From Diplocloster modestus (GTDB lineage Bacteria; Bacillota; Clostridia; Lachnospirales; Lachnospiraceae), in assembly GCF_019042245.1 (NCBI RefSeq), contig NZ_JAHQCX010000003.1:186001-250000 (forward strand): 64,000 bases of DNA. Reading direction: 5' to 3'. The notes beneath the pieces were generated by a model. The model was given only the letters and a program-made list of their open reading frames with translations, made no database searches and was not told the origin of the DNA. Made by a program: the position numbers and the translations under genes. Each line of letters opens with the position of its first letter. The first letter of the stretch is position 1. Below, piece after piece: positions 9,502 to 18,542 of the stretch.

Positions 9502-10860
9502 CTATTCTCCCATTAACTCATTGGCCTGATCCTGCGCCGCAGTCAATGCCTCCTGCGCGGTCTGGTCTCCGTTCATAATCGAATCCCTGGTATCCAGCAG
9601 GCTTTGCTCGATCTCCAGTCCGGAATCGCCGGGGAAGGATACGAAGGGCACCAAATTTTCCATCTGATCCAGGCAGGCCTGGAGCTGGGGCGCCTCTTTT
9701 AGATAATCCTGGAATTCCGGCATGTCCGACACATCTTTTCTGGGAGGTACATAGCCCGTTGCTTTGGTCCAGTCCACATGTGCTTCCTGTGTGGTTATGT
9801 ATTGAATCCACTCCCAGGCCCCCTGCTGCTCTTCCGGTGTAGGAGCCGTGATTGCCAGGAAATTCCCGCCAACCGGCACTCTGGGCTGGTTATCCCCATA
9901 TACCGGCATAGGGCCTGTCACAAAATCGAAGTTCGCTCCATCCTTAATTCCGGTGCTCCAGCCGATGGTAGCGCCGATCATAGCGATTTTACCGCTGGTA
10001 AACGCTTCTTTGATCGCCTCGCCCAGTACATAGGCGGCCGCCTTGTCTTTGTTGATCAGATCCGACATATCCTGAAGTGCCTGGATTCCCTGCTCCGACG
10101 CGAAGGCGGCTTTTACCGTGCCGTCGCTCTGTGTCTCCAGCATCCGGCCGCCGTTTGATTCGATCTCCCACTGCTCCAGCCAGAAATCACTGGCCGCCGC
10201 CATGGCAAGGCCGTATTCGCCGGACTTTTCTTTCACCGTCCGCGCCCAATCATACAGCTCGTCCACGGTTTTCGGTAGATTTTCCGTGTCCAGTCCGGCT
10301 TTTGCCAGCAGCTCTTTGTTGTAATACATGACCGGCGTGCTTAAGGAGTACGGAATCCCCGCAACCTTACCGTCGGATGTAGTGCAGAGTTCTACGATAT
10401 TCGGGAGATAATTATCCAGGTACCCGGCATCCAGCGTATTGATATCCACAAACTGATGGTTATCTGCCAGATAGTTGATCCAGTAGTATCCCACCTGAAT
10501 CACGCCCGGAGCGTTTCCCGCCGCCGCTTCCGCCTGGAGCTGCTGCATAATGCCTTTATAATCCTCTGTCATGAAGACCGGTTTAATCGTGTATTTGTCC
10601 TGGCTTTCATTAAACTGCTTCGCGTATTCCTCGATAGTGGGGCCGCCTGCTGTCTCCGAGTTCTTATGCCAGTATTCGATTTCGATTCTCCCTTCGTTTC
10701 CTGTCATGGACGCCGATCCCGCGTCTGCGGCAGGAGTCACATCAGCTGCCTGGTCCGCGGCTTTAGGCTGCTCCGAAGCCGTCGGGTTATCCTGCTGTCC
10801 GCAGCCAAACATCGACATTACCATTCCCGCGATCAATAATCCGGCGAGTAATTTTTTCAT
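9502..10860 (-). CDS. Extracellular sugar-binding lipoprotein of a CUT1 ABC transporter
   Basis: 452-residue solute-binding protein that captures the sugar outside the cell. It has a lipoprotein signal peptide (MKKLLAGLLIAGMVMSMFGC, Cys at about residue 20) followed by a low-complexity Ala/Asp linker and a family-1 binding fold (IEYWHKNSE, MYYNKELLAKAGL, GNFLAITAPTPEEQQGAWEW). It is the first gene of the minus-strand operon and faces the DeoR-family genes across a 290-bp divergent promoter region. Confidence 0.94.
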   Translation of the reverse strand: MKKLLAGLLIAGMVMSMFGCGQQDNPTASEQPKAADQAADVTPAADAGSASMTGNEGRIEIEYWHKNSETAGGPTIEEYAKQFNESQDKYTIKPVFMTEDYKGIMQQLQAEAAAGNAPGVIQVGYYWINYLADNHQFVDINTLDAGYLDNYLPNIVELCTTSDGKVAGIPYSLSTPVMYYNKELLAKAGLDTENLPKTVDELYDWARTVKEKSGEYGLAMAAASDFWLEQWEIESNGGRMLETQSDGTVKAAFASEQGIQALQDMSDLINKDKAAAYVLGEAIKEAFTSGKIAMIGATIGWSTGIKDGANFDFVTGPMPVYGDNQPRVPVGGNFLAITAPTPEEQQGAWEWIQYITTQEAHVDWTKATGYVPPRKDVSDMPEFQDYLKEAPQLQACLDQMENLVPFVSFPGDSGLEIEQSLLDTRDSIMNGDQTAQEALTAAQDQANELMGE

Positions 10861-11150
10861 TTTTTAATTCCTCCTCATTCATACTGTTGTTTTTTTGAGA
10901 TTACTCATTTCCCAGGTGTCATTGTTAAAATACCCGGTCCGTTCGTACTTAGGCCCGGCTGTATTTTATATGGCTATTATATCCTGGGTTTCTTCGCCTA
11001 CTATCGAATCCTGGTAAAGCTTATGTAAACTTTTGCGCATCTTGTTGACTTTCTATCTTCACATGAGATACTCTCTAGGAAACGCAGGAAACAGATTTAC
11101 TATTTTGGGAATTTTCTCAAAAACACAGTTTTCAAGGAGGTATGCACGCT
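10861..11150. promoter_or_regulatory. Divergent promoter region between sugar ABC operon and DeoR regulators
   Basis: 290-bp intergenic region. For the plus-strand deoR genes a likely sigma-A promoter is TTGACT at 11044, a 16-base spacer and GATACT ending near 11071. Two direct copies of ATCCTGG lie at 10981-10987 and 11008-11014, 27 bases apart, and CCCAGG occurs near 10911; these could be binding sites for one of the DeoR-family proteins, but that is a guess. No coding sequence is seen here. Confidence 0.45.
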
Positions 11151-11939
11151 ATGAAAAATAAAAGGGAACTGCGTCTGGAGCTGATTCTGGAATATCTGGA
11201 GACTAATCACAGCGCAACGGTCATAGGGTTGTCCGAAGCTTTCCGGGTATCCAAAACCACGATCCGGCAGGATCTGGATGAACTGTACGGCCGGGGCCGG
11301 CTGATCCGCACCCACGGCGGGGCTGTCCCTGTATCTTCAAATCCCCTCGCTGCACTGCCCCTCTGCCCCATGCCCCGGGACGAGGATATCCCTCATCTGT
11401 CCGCGAAAAAAGCGCTTGCCCGGGAAGCCGTCAAGCTGATCCGTGAGGATGATTCCATCTTCTTAGGCGGAGGAAGCACTTTTTATATTTTGGCCAGATA
11501 TCTGAAACCCTACCGGAATCTGAATGTTGTTACTACAAACATCAGTGCGGTCTACGAGCTGGCGCCTTATCTGGATCACATTTATTTTATCGGGGGAGAG
11601 TTGGTGGAGATGGATGGGATCTATTATACGGGCGGCCCGAAGCTGCCCCTGGAGCTGGATAAGGTGTTTGTCAATAAAGCCTTTGTGGGGGTAAGCGGCA
11701 TTGATTTAAACGCTGGTCTTACGATCTATGACCTGACCCAGTTCAGCATGTATACTTCCGTGCGCAGTATTGCCAATGAGATTATCCTTCTATGCGACTG
11801 GAGCAAATTCGGACACCAAAGCGCCCATCGGATCGGTACGATCCAGGGCTTCGCCGGTACGGTCATCACAAACCGCAAGACCGCTCCGGAATATACCGAC
11901 GCCCTCAAAAAAATGGGCATCCGGTTACTCACCGCGTAA
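11151..11939 (+). CDS. DeoR/GlpR-family transcriptional regulator
   Basis: 262-residue regulator with an N-terminal winged helix-turn-helix (LSEAFRVSKTTIRQDLDELYGRGRLIRTHGGAV) and a C-terminal DeoRC sugar-phosphate sensor fold with GGGSTFYILARYL and the conserved FIGGELVEMDGIYYTGG segment. The ATG at 11151 is preferred over the one at 11142 because AGGAGG at 11135-11140 would lie only one base from the earlier ATG. The first gene of a tandem regulator pair, divergent from the ABC operon it probably represses. Confidence 0.92.
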   Translation: MKNKRELRLELILEYLETNHSATVIGLSEAFRVSKTTIRQDLDELYGRGRLIRTHGGAVPVSSNPLAALPLCPMPRDEDIPHLSAKKALAREAVKLIREDDSIFLGGGSTFYILARYLKPYRNLNVVTTNISAVYELAPYLDHIYFIGGELVEMDGIYYTGGPKLPLELDKVFVNKAFVGVSGIDLNAGLTIYDLTQFSMYTSVRSIANEIILLCDWSKFGHQSAHRIGTIQGFAGTVITNRKTAPEYTDALKKMGIRLLTA

Positions 11940-11952
11940 CGGAGGTTCCATC

Positions 11953-12753
11953 ATGCTGCCTGAACAGAGAATACAAATTATCCGGGAAAAATTAGGAAAT
12001 AAAAAAAGAATGAAGGTTAAAAAATTAGAAGAGCTTCTTCAGGTCTCCAGAGCCACTATATACCGGGATCTTTCTTCCTTATGCCAGGAAGGATTTTTGA
12101 TGGTCAGCCGCGGTGAAGCCGTTCTGCTCTATACGCCTCCCGATCCCAAGCATCAGGAAAAATCTCCGGACTTTGCCAGTGTCCGCAATCTAAGCCAGCT
12201 CACATCCATCGCCCATGCCGCCGTGCTGCTGATCGAAAAAGCGGACAGTATTTTTTTAGGCGAGGGACTGTTGTGTTTTCTTCTGGCCCGGCAGATCACA
12301 GCCTCGCCGGATCTCAAAAATATTACCATCGTAACCAACAATTTTCCGGCAGCCCTCACACTGTCTTCCTACACAAAATATGTCTACATGACAGGCGGAG
12401 AGGTTCTTCAGAATACGGAGAATTATTACACCGGGGGGCCAAAATTTGCCGGGAACTTAAGTTCCATATACGTGAATAAAGCCTTCGCCGCGGTGGACGG
12501 CGTGGATCTTCGCGCCGGTTACACCGTGCAGAGCCTGTCCCAGCTGAACATCCTGTCACACCTGCCGGAATTCTCCGCCAACACGATCATCCTGGCCCCC
12601 TCCTCCCGCTTCGGCTGCCGCTCCATCCATCAGCTGGCGCCGCTGGAATTCGGCCGCATTCTCATTACGGATTCCGGCATCGACCGCTCCTATTCAGATG
12701 TCTTTTCGAAAAGGGAAAGGCCCCGGCTGCTGACAGCCGGGGCCGGGCTATAA
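11953..12753 (+). CDS. Second DeoR-family transcriptional regulator (tandem paralogue)
   Basis: 266-residue paralogue of the preceding regulator: helix-turn-helix LEELLQVSRATIYRDLSSLCQEGFLMVSRG and sensor domain with FLGEGLLCFLLARQI, YMTGGEVLQNTENYYTGG and FVNKAFAAVDGVDLRAGYTVQ equivalents. The start is fixed by GGAGGT at 11941-11946, so it begins 13 bp after the first regulator stops. The upstream extension of the frame overlaps the first gene and is not used. The 3' end of the coding region forms a perfect 11-bp hairpin (12719-12744). Confidence 0.9.
   Translation: MLPEQRIQIIREKLGNKKRMKVKKLEELLQVSRATIYRDLSSLCQEGFLMVSRGEAVLLYTPPDPKHQEKSPDFASVRNLSQLTSIAHAAVLLIEKADSIFLGEGLLCFLLARQITASPDLKNITIVTNNFPAALTLSSYTKYVYMTGGEVLQNTENYYTGGPKFAGNLSSIYVNKAFAAVDGVDLRAGYTVQSLSQLNILSHLPEFSANTIILAPSSRFGCRSIHQLAPLEFGRILITDSGIDRSYSDVFSKRERPRLLTAGAGL
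12719..12744 (+). terminator. GC-rich hairpin at the 3' end of the second deoR gene
   Basis: An 11-bp perfect stem (GGCCCCGGCTG paired with CAGCCGGGGCC) closes a CTGA tetraloop inside the last codons of the regulator. No T-run follows, so it may protect the mRNA end or act as a weak terminator for the convergent genes. It falls 9 bases before the stop codon ends. Confidence 0.4.
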
Positions 12754-12837
12754 CCTGGTCATCCGGATAAATTCCCAAACATATTGAAACCGGCAGCCCC
12801 TATGCTTCTGAACCCGGCACTCCGCCGCCGTACTCCG

Positions 12838-14037
12838 TTACTTGATCTGGCTGAAGTATTCGTCGATTACTTCCTTCCAGTCGCCCTTGCAGATAATATG
12901 ATGATTGCTGATCGGACGGCTGGAAAAATATCCGGTTCCGTCTGTGAGATGCAGACGCATCTGCGAACGGCACAGATCGCTTTTGTGCATGGTCTCAAGT
13001 AATTCGGCGCGTCCGGCGTAATATCTGTGGAGCGTATCGTCACATTTGAATACGGTCATGGGCCGGGGCGCAATATCGCAAGTCACCGCCACGCCTATTC
13101 CAGATTCAAAATGCGTAGTCAGACCGTAGGAGTCGGGCATATCCATAGGGAGCGTGCAGTGAGCAAAGATAATCTCGCTCCTGCCCGGGTCCATGCAGCT
13201 GGGATTTGCCATAAATCCGGACTCACCTGTCAATGCATGAAGCACCGCCATACTCACGAGGCTCTTCTGATCACCCTCACAGGCGGCCGGTATACCCTCT
13301 GCGTTTAGTATAGCCAAAGCAAGACATCCCGTTGTATGGATCATATCTAAAAGGTCAAAGCATTTTACGGTAACTCCTTGTAAATCATACTTCTCAATCA
13401 GACGTTTGAGCGCTCCATAGACATTCAGCGCCTTCTCCATTTCCTCCGCGCGGTATCCTTTTTTCTTCAACTCTTCTGTGTATGTATTTTCGGGATATCC
13501 GCCTTTTTCATATTCTGCTACCAGCTCATCCAGCTCAAAGAGAATGAGCTCCATGCCGCTTACTTTTTTCAGCACACCGAAATCTGCATCGCTGGCAATC
13601 AGGCCTCCAGGAGTTCCAAAGCATCCAAGCTTCATATGACTTAATGTTTCCTTTGCATCCGCCACTCTTTTCAGAATTTTTAAGCGCGCCGCTATCTCTT
13701 CCGCAGAGCCGTGGAGAATTTCTCCCTTTAAACCGTGTTCCTGAAGGAATCCCAGGATTTCCATAGATGCAGCCAGGGAATTATATCCGGGCGTAGTCAA
13801 TAAGATATAAGGCTCCTCTGTCTCTTTGTACAATGCCTTAAAGCCCTGCTCCGCTCCGCCGGAAGCAATAAAATAGACCGGGAGCGGCTGGGCTTTCACC
13901 TCATCCATCTCAGCACATTTCACCTCCACGCCCATGGCTTTGCTAAGCCCCTGTAAAAATTCCTGACTGTAGGCGGGAATATAACGGTCATTGCATTCCG
14001 CCGGTCCCATTAAAAACTTTACTTTTAATTCTCCCAT
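12838..14037 (-). CDS. L-fucose/L-arabinose isomerase-fold family protein
   Basis: 399-residue protein related to the FucI/AraA isomerase fold, which interconverts aldoses and ketoses with a divalent metal. Family-like segments are AACEGDQKSLVSMAVL (catalytic-type Glu and Asp), FAHCTLPMDMP, THFESGIGVAVTCDI and the C-terminal SNHHIICKGDW with paired His. The start at 14037 (MGELKVKF) has GGAGGAAAAA just upstream; the frame extends further but without a ribosome site. It is last in the nucleoside-salvage-like operon, so it may process the released pentose. The substrate is not known. Confidence 0.72.
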   Translation of the reverse strand: MGELKVKFLMGPAECNDRYIPAYSQEFLQGLSKAMGVEVKCAEMDEVKAQPLPVYFIASGGAEQGFKALYKETEEPYILLTTPGYNSLAASMEILGFLQEHGLKGEILHGSAEEIAARLKILKRVADAKETLSHMKLGCFGTPGGLIASDADFGVLKKVSGMELILFELDELVAEYEKGGYPENTYTEELKKKGYRAEEMEKALNVYGALKRLIEKYDLQGVTVKCFDLLDMIHTTGCLALAILNAEGIPAACEGDQKSLVSMAVLHALTGESGFMANPSCMDPGRSEIIFAHCTLPMDMPDSYGLTTHFESGIGVAVTCDIAPRPMTVFKCDDTLHRYYAGRAELLETMHKSDLCRSQMRLHLTDGTGYFSSRPISNHHIICKGDWKEVIDEYFSQIK

Positions 14038-14099
14038 GGCTTTTTCCTCCTTATCAGACGGACGGATGATTTCATCCGCCCGGTCCATTTACCGTATGG

Positions 14100-15053
14100 T
14101 TACTGTATCTTCAGCGTTCTGTAGATGTAATCTTTATATTTGTCCGCATGCAGTTTACTGCAGATATATACATTCGGTTCTTTTCCCGAAAAGTGATTGA
14201 CATCTACCAGTACAGCCCCGTAGCTCGGACCATTGGTAACATCTACTTCACAGTAGTATTTTTCACACTTATCGATACATTCCGGATATAAAGCCGCCGC
14301 CATAGCGGACGGGTCCGCCATATCCAGATAATCATCTCCGAATCGTTCCCGGTTCATGATCAGCAGTCTTTTGTTGCAGTCAATGGCAAATTTGCCAAGT
14401 TCGCTGCCGTTACGTATTTTTTTAATCTCCTGGGGATTCAGCATGCTATCCCCGAGGCAGGCATCCCACCCTACATAGATAATTTCACCAAGGCCGGATT
14501 CCGTGACGATCTTGGCCGCTTCCGCGTCCTGCCAGATGTTAAACTCAGCTACAGGGCTCACATTGCCTGCGCCAAGTCCGGCTGTCCCCATGATGACGAT
14601 GCGGCCGGCTTTTTTCATAGCTTCATAATCGAGTCTGATTGCCAATGCCAGATTGGTGAGAGGTCCTAATGCCACGATGTCAATCTCACCCGCCTCACTT
14701 TCCCTGAGCGTATCCAGCATTTTTAAAATACCGTTTTCGCTTTGTACCTTCAGGCGCTTTGGCGCAAGTCCAATATCTCCCATCCCGTCATTGCCGTGGG
14801 TCTCATGAGCAAATACCAGCTCCCGCAGAAGCATTTTTTCCGCCCCCATATATACCGGAGGCTCGTAAGTCCCTGCATATTCAATGGTCGTCAGTGTATT
14901 GGCTGCGGCCTGCTTTACGTCCACATTTCCTGAGACCGTTGTAATCAGTACAATCTCATATGCCGGATCATTAAGCGCCATCGCAATCGCCATCGCATCA
15001 TCGGAACCGCAGTCGGTGTCAATGATTATTTTTTTCTTACTTGTTGTATTCAT
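14100..15053 (-). CDS. Inosine-uridine-preferring nucleoside hydrolase family protein
   Basis: 317-residue enzyme expected to hydrolyse a ribonucleoside to base and ribose. The N-terminal DTDCGSDDAMAIAMAL is the calcium-binding DxDxxxDD hallmark of the family; further conserved parts are IVALGPLTNLALAI and the MGTAG...AEFNIWQDAEAA loop that binds the sugar. Here the first motif has Cys where many members have Pro/Ala-Gly. The start at 15053 is supported by GAGGAG; the gene begins 2 bp after the tenA-like gene stops. Members of this family in some clostridia act on modified nucleosides, so the base could be unusual. Confidence 0.9.
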   Translation of the reverse strand: MNTTSKKKIIIDTDCGSDDAMAIAMALNDPAYEIVLITTVSGNVDVKQAAANTLTTIEYAGTYEPPVYMGAEKMLLRELVFAHETHGNDGMGDIGLAPKRLKVQSENGILKMLDTLRESEAGEIDIVALGPLTNLALAIRLDYEAMKKAGRIVIMGTAGLGAGNVSPVAEFNIWQDAEAAKIVTESGLGEIIYVGWDACLGDSMLNPQEIKKIRNGSELGKFAIDCNKRLLIMNRERFGDDYLDMADPSAMAAALYPECIDKCEKYYCEVDVTNGPSYGAVLVDVNHFSGKEPNVYICSKLHADKYKDYIYRTLKIQ

Positions 15054-15055
15054 TA

Positions 15056-15772
15056 CTACTCCTCTGCCATAGTAAATTTTGTGGGGAAAATGTGGTCCAG
15101 CGGCCACGTCGTCATATTGTGATACATGTCCTGCCATTGCAGAATCTCATAATTACAGCTGACAGCGAAAATTTCCAGAAGCTTTGCCTGTTCTCTTTCC
15201 GATTTATTCCGGCAAAGCCTGTTTACAATCCGGATTTCATTGTCTGTTTTACTGAGATATGCCTCACTGACATAAAATGCAAGCCATTGGTAGTACATAT
15301 TATCCTCCGGCAGCGTACACCCGGGCAGCAGATCCTCCCCGAAATAACGGTATAATATGTTACAGGGGAATAACGCCATCATGCATTCGGCCAGACCTCC
15401 CTGCTCTGCGCACATCAATTGAAACGCCGTGTAGGAACGCTTTGCCGGAGCTTCTATAACGGCATCCATCTCTTCCAGGTCCACCCCCACCTGCTCCGCC
15501 CAGAAATCCCGGTTCACCATTACCGTTCCTTCCATGGTGTTTTTCACGATCTGATACCATTCTTCCATCTCGGCAAAACAGCTGCATTTTGAAAAACCGA
15601 CAGCCCAGCACCTTGTATAATCCATCAAATACTGATAATTCTGTTTTATCTGAAACCGAAATTTTTCATAGGGCATGGTTCCCTTCACTATATCCTGCAT
15701 ATGCGGTGTCTCTTCTATTACTCCACACACCTCACGGATAACAGGGACCAGCTTTTCTTCATAGAATCCCAT
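15056..15772 (-). CDS. TenA/THI-4 family protein (aminopyrimidine aminohydrolase-like)
   Basis: 238-residue all-helical protein of the TenA family, whose best-known members hydrolyse aminomethyl-pyrimidines in thiamine salvage. The conserved Cys region is present (GGLAECMMALFPCNILYRYFGEDL) and the late catalytic Glu lies in VSCNYEILQWQDMY. The early motif that reads QDSYYL in Bacillus TenA is QNYQYL here, so the substrate-contacting Asp (D44 in Bacillus numbering) appears to be Asn. That change, and neighbours that act on nucleosides, suggest a different substrate. The start ATG has AGGAG upstream. Confidence 0.85.
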   Translation of the reverse strand: MGFYEEKLVPVIREVCGVIEETPHMQDIVKGTMPYEKFRFQIKQNYQYLMDYTRCWAVGFSKCSCFAEMEEWYQIVKNTMEGTVMVNRDFWAEQVGVDLEEMDAVIEAPAKRSYTAFQLMCAEQGGLAECMMALFPCNILYRYFGEDLLPGCTLPEDNMYYQWLAFYVSEAYLSKTDNEIRIVNRLCRNKSEREQAKLLEIFAVSCNYEILQWQDMYHNMTTWPLDHIFPTKFTMAEE

Positions 15773-15808
15773 ACCTGCCAGCTCCTTTTTGCACCATGTG
15801 CCGGTCTT

Positions 15809-16558
15809 TTACTTTTTATCTCTTTCTATCAGAATCCTGACCGCATCACAGGCAAGCTCAATGGTGTGGTCGTTCATACTGCCGTATGCCATAATCGCAC
15901 CGGCTCTTACGCCTCTGATCGAGGATACGATAAACAGCGCCGCCGTCTCCATCTCTGACGCCATTACCCCGCTCTTCTCCCATGCCTCCCAGCGCTGATG
16001 AAGCCTGCCGCTGTTAGGCATGCTGTCCGGGTCATGCTGTCCATAAAACGAATCCTTGGACTGCGCGATTCCCTCTGCAAAGTTATAACCCTTATCCCGG
16101 CATGCCTTTGCCAGTGCGTCGATCACATGGCGGTCCGCAATGGCCGGATATTCAATCGGAACATAATGAACGGTGGTTCCCTCATCTCTGACTGCTCCGG
16201 TGATGATCACGCCTTCCAGGCTTTCATCATAGCTCTCCGGGCACACCCTGCCGCAGGTTCCCACCCGGATAAATGTATCGGCGCCGCAATGAATAAGCTC
16301 TTCCAACGCGATGGCCGTCGACGGGCATCCCATACCTGTACTGCTGACGGTTACCCTCTCTCCGTTTAGTGTACCGGTCCAGGTCTTATGCTCTCTATTA
16401 TGCGCCACAAGTTTCGGATCTTTCAGGTATCGGGCAATCATGTCTGTTCGGAACGGGTCACCCGGAAGCAGCACATATCTGCCTATATCTTCCTTCCTGC
16501 AGCAGATATGGTATTGCTGCCCCTTGTCATTGATTACTTCTTTACTCTGTATCGACAT
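15809..16558 (-). CDS. Uridine-phosphorylase-like nucleoside phosphorylase
   Basis: 249-residue member of the PNP/UDP family, which splits a nucleoside with phosphate into base and ribose-1-phosphate. Visible motifs: phosphate-binding GDPFRTD (about residues 33-39), TGMGCPSTAIALEEL, RVGTCG, and the ribose-binding SEMETAALFIVSS. The length fits uridine phosphorylase. AGGAGGT lies 8 bases upstream of the ATG, and the gene overlaps the upstream MFS gene by 17 bp. Together with the adjacent nucleoside hydrolase it gives the operon two routes to cleave N-glycosidic bonds. Confidence 0.92.
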   Translation of the reverse strand: MSIQSKEVINDKGQQYHICCRKEDIGRYVLLPGDPFRTDMIARYLKDPKLVAHNREHKTWTGTLNGERVTVSSTGMGCPSTAIALEELIHCGADTFIRVGTCGRVCPESYDESLEGVIITGAVRDEGTTVHYVPIEYPAIADRHVIDALAKACRDKGYNFAEGIAQSKDSFYGQHDPDSMPNSGRLHQRWEAWEKSGVMASEMETAALFIVSSIRGVRAGAIMAYGSMNDHTIELACDAVRILIERDKK

Positions 16559-17735
16559 ACTTCTGTACCTCCTGCTGTTTTTCGCTTGTATTTAATCGTA
16601 GAACCGCCGCAGCCACGATACATACCGCTATCATAATCATTGCATATTTAAAAGAAAAACCCACACCCAGCCGCCCTACGAGAAACCCTGTTACAACAGG
16701 CGTAAGAATATCCGACAGGCCGCTGGCAGTCGCTACCAGAGAGCTGGCTATACTGATGCGCTCATAGCCGATTCTGGTCGCAACCGCAACGATAACGCTG
16801 AACAAAACTCCCAGGAAAAATCCGGCTGTAAACATTCCAATAAAATAAGCCGCCACCGTATTGATAACAAGTGCTGCCCCAATTGCAGCCAAGGCGCATA
16901 TGTTGTTGACCAGCAGTACAATCTGGGCTTTTATTTTTTTCAGAACAATTACAAATACGAAGGAGCCGATTACACATCCCACATTATAGACAGTCAGCAT
17001 AAATGCAGATGTGGACTGTGCTATCCCTATATTTTCGGCAAAGCTTGAGAGGTAGAGTCCCAGCGTATTCACCACCGCACTGTAAGCCGCGCATATAATC
17101 AGGATGGCCCCGTAGGCCAGCAGCTTGTGCTTCACATGAATCGGTTTTACATTCTGTTCCTGATTCTGTACATGCTCCTTCATATCCAGCTTTACAAACG
17201 GCATACAGATCAGCATCACTACAGGCACAATCAATAATATGTAGTAGGCATAGTAGAAGAACCTGCCGTTTGCCAACAATACCCCCACCAAAAACGGGGT
17301 GGCAAAGCTCCCGAGACCAAACAAGGCCTGCCCCGCGCTCAGCGAACCGGCATAATTCTTCCGGAAAGCCACACTTAAGAGTACCGGACATACGGTATCC
17401 TGCGCCCCCATCCCAATGCCTCCGAGGGCGGCAAAGAAAAGCCCTGCATAGTAATTCGCAATGGTCGGAAGTCCGAAAAGAAAAACTGCTATCAGGGTAA
17501 CTCCCCCCGCCAGCACTTTGACCGGCCCCAATTTTTCCACAAGCCTTCCTGTTGTGTAGACGGTAAGTACACGCCCGAACGCATAGGCCGATCCTAAAAG
17601 CACCACCTGATCCAGCTGCATATCATACATTTTCACCAGATGGGGAAGGCCGCTTCCCACCACGATACAGGCCGCTCCCGTTAAAAAATACATGGCAAAT
17701 GCCAAAAACGCTATAAGACTATCATTTTTCCGCAT
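16542..17735 (-). CDS. Major facilitator superfamily transporter
   Basis: 397-residue MFS permease with about 12 hydrophobic segments and the loop 2-3 motif region GRLVEKLGPVKVLAGG, close to the consensus GxLxDrxGrrxxl. It is the only secondary carrier in this operon and lies between the ECF ATPase gene (3 bp upstream) and the phosphorylase gene (17-bp overlap), so it may move a nucleoside, base or sugar product in or out. Substrate not determined. Confidence 0.88.
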   Translation of the reverse strand: MRKNDSLIAFLAFAMYFLTGAACIVVGSGLPHLVKMYDMQLDQVVLLGSAYAFGRVLTVYTTGRLVEKLGPVKVLAGGVTLIAVFLFGLPTIANYYAGLFFAALGGIGMGAQDTVCPVLLSVAFRKNYAGSLSAGQALFGLGSFATPFLVGVLLANGRFFYYAYYILLIVPVVMLICMPFVKLDMKEHVQNQEQNVKPIHVKHKLLAYGAILIICAAYSAVVNTLGLYLSSFAENIGIAQSTSAFMLTVYNVGCVIGSFVFVIVLKKIKAQIVLLVNNICALAAIGAALVINTVAAYFIGMFTAGFFLGVLFSVIVAVATRIGYERISIASSLVATASGLSDILTPVVTGFLVGRLGVGFSFKYAMIMIAVCIVAAAVLRLNTSEKQQEVQKYVDTE

Positions 17736-17738
17736 GTT

Positions 17739-18542
17739 TTACCTACTTATGATTTCTTCTATGGCATCCTCGATACGGATACTCCCGCCTTTAAAACCCA
17801 ATGCCCTGCACACTCTGCTTACATAAGGCTGTTTCAGCATCGCTTTCTCCAGTGTTTCAAAATCCCAAAAAATCTCTTCCGGCGTTCCGCTGCGGACAAT
17901 TTTTTTCTTGGCCATAACGATCATCTTTTTAAAATTTTCTGCAACGAACTCCATATCATGGGATATCGTAATTACTGTTTTCCCCTTCTCGTGAAGAGTC
18001 CTAAGAATATCGCTCAGTCTTTTGTTCCCTTCAATATCCTGTCCCGCTGTCGGTTCATCGAAGATCAGAATGTCTGTCTCCATGGCAATTACCGCCGCAA
18101 TGGTCACAAATTTACGCGTGGACAGCGGCAGGTTATAGGGATTTTCATCTTTATAACAATCCATCCCTGTCATTTTCAGCGCCGTCTCCACTCTCCGGTT
18201 TTCCTCCTCCAAAGAAAGCCTCATCATCTTGGGGCCGAATCTCACCTCGCTCTCTACCGACGAGTGAAAAATCTGGTCGTCCGGATTCTGGAATACATAT
18301 CCCACCACTTTGGATATCTGTGCGGTGGTATAATCTTTGGTATTCATTTCGCCTATCAGGACCTGACCTTCTGTGGGCCGCAGAAGGCCGTTCATCATCT
18401 TTACCGTAGTTGTCTTTCCGGCTCCGTTCTGTCCTACTATGGCCACATTTTCACCGGCCTTGATTTCCATGTTGATATGATCCACCGCCAGAAAACCGCC
18501 CGGATATGAAAAGCTTACGTCTTTTAATACTAAATCCGTCAT
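17739..18542 (-). CDS. Energy-coupling factor transporter ATPase (EcfA2-like, degenerate signature)
   Basis: 267-residue ABC ATPase of an ECF importer. Walker A (GQNGAGKTT, about residues 37-45), Q-loop (GYVFQNPDDQIF) and Walker B (ILIFDEPTAGQD) are intact. The ABC signature, normally LSGGQ, reads LPLSTRKFVTIAAV, so in a heterodimer with the next ATPase one composite ATP site would be altered. The ATGA overlap with the upstream gene shows translational coupling. Confidence 0.93.
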   Translation of the reverse strand: MTDLVLKDVSFSYPGGFLAVDHINMEIKAGENVAIVGQNGAGKTTTVKMMNGLLRPTEGQVLIGEMNTKDYTTAQISKVVGYVFQNPDDQIFHSSVESEVRFGPKMMRLSLEEENRRVETALKMTGMDCYKDENPYNLPLSTRKFVTIAAVIAMETDILIFDEPTAGQDIEGNKRLSDILRTLHEKGKTVITISHDMEFVAENFKKMIVMAKKKIVRSGTPEEIFWDFETLEKAMLKQPYVSRVCRALGFKGGSIRIEDAIEEIISR

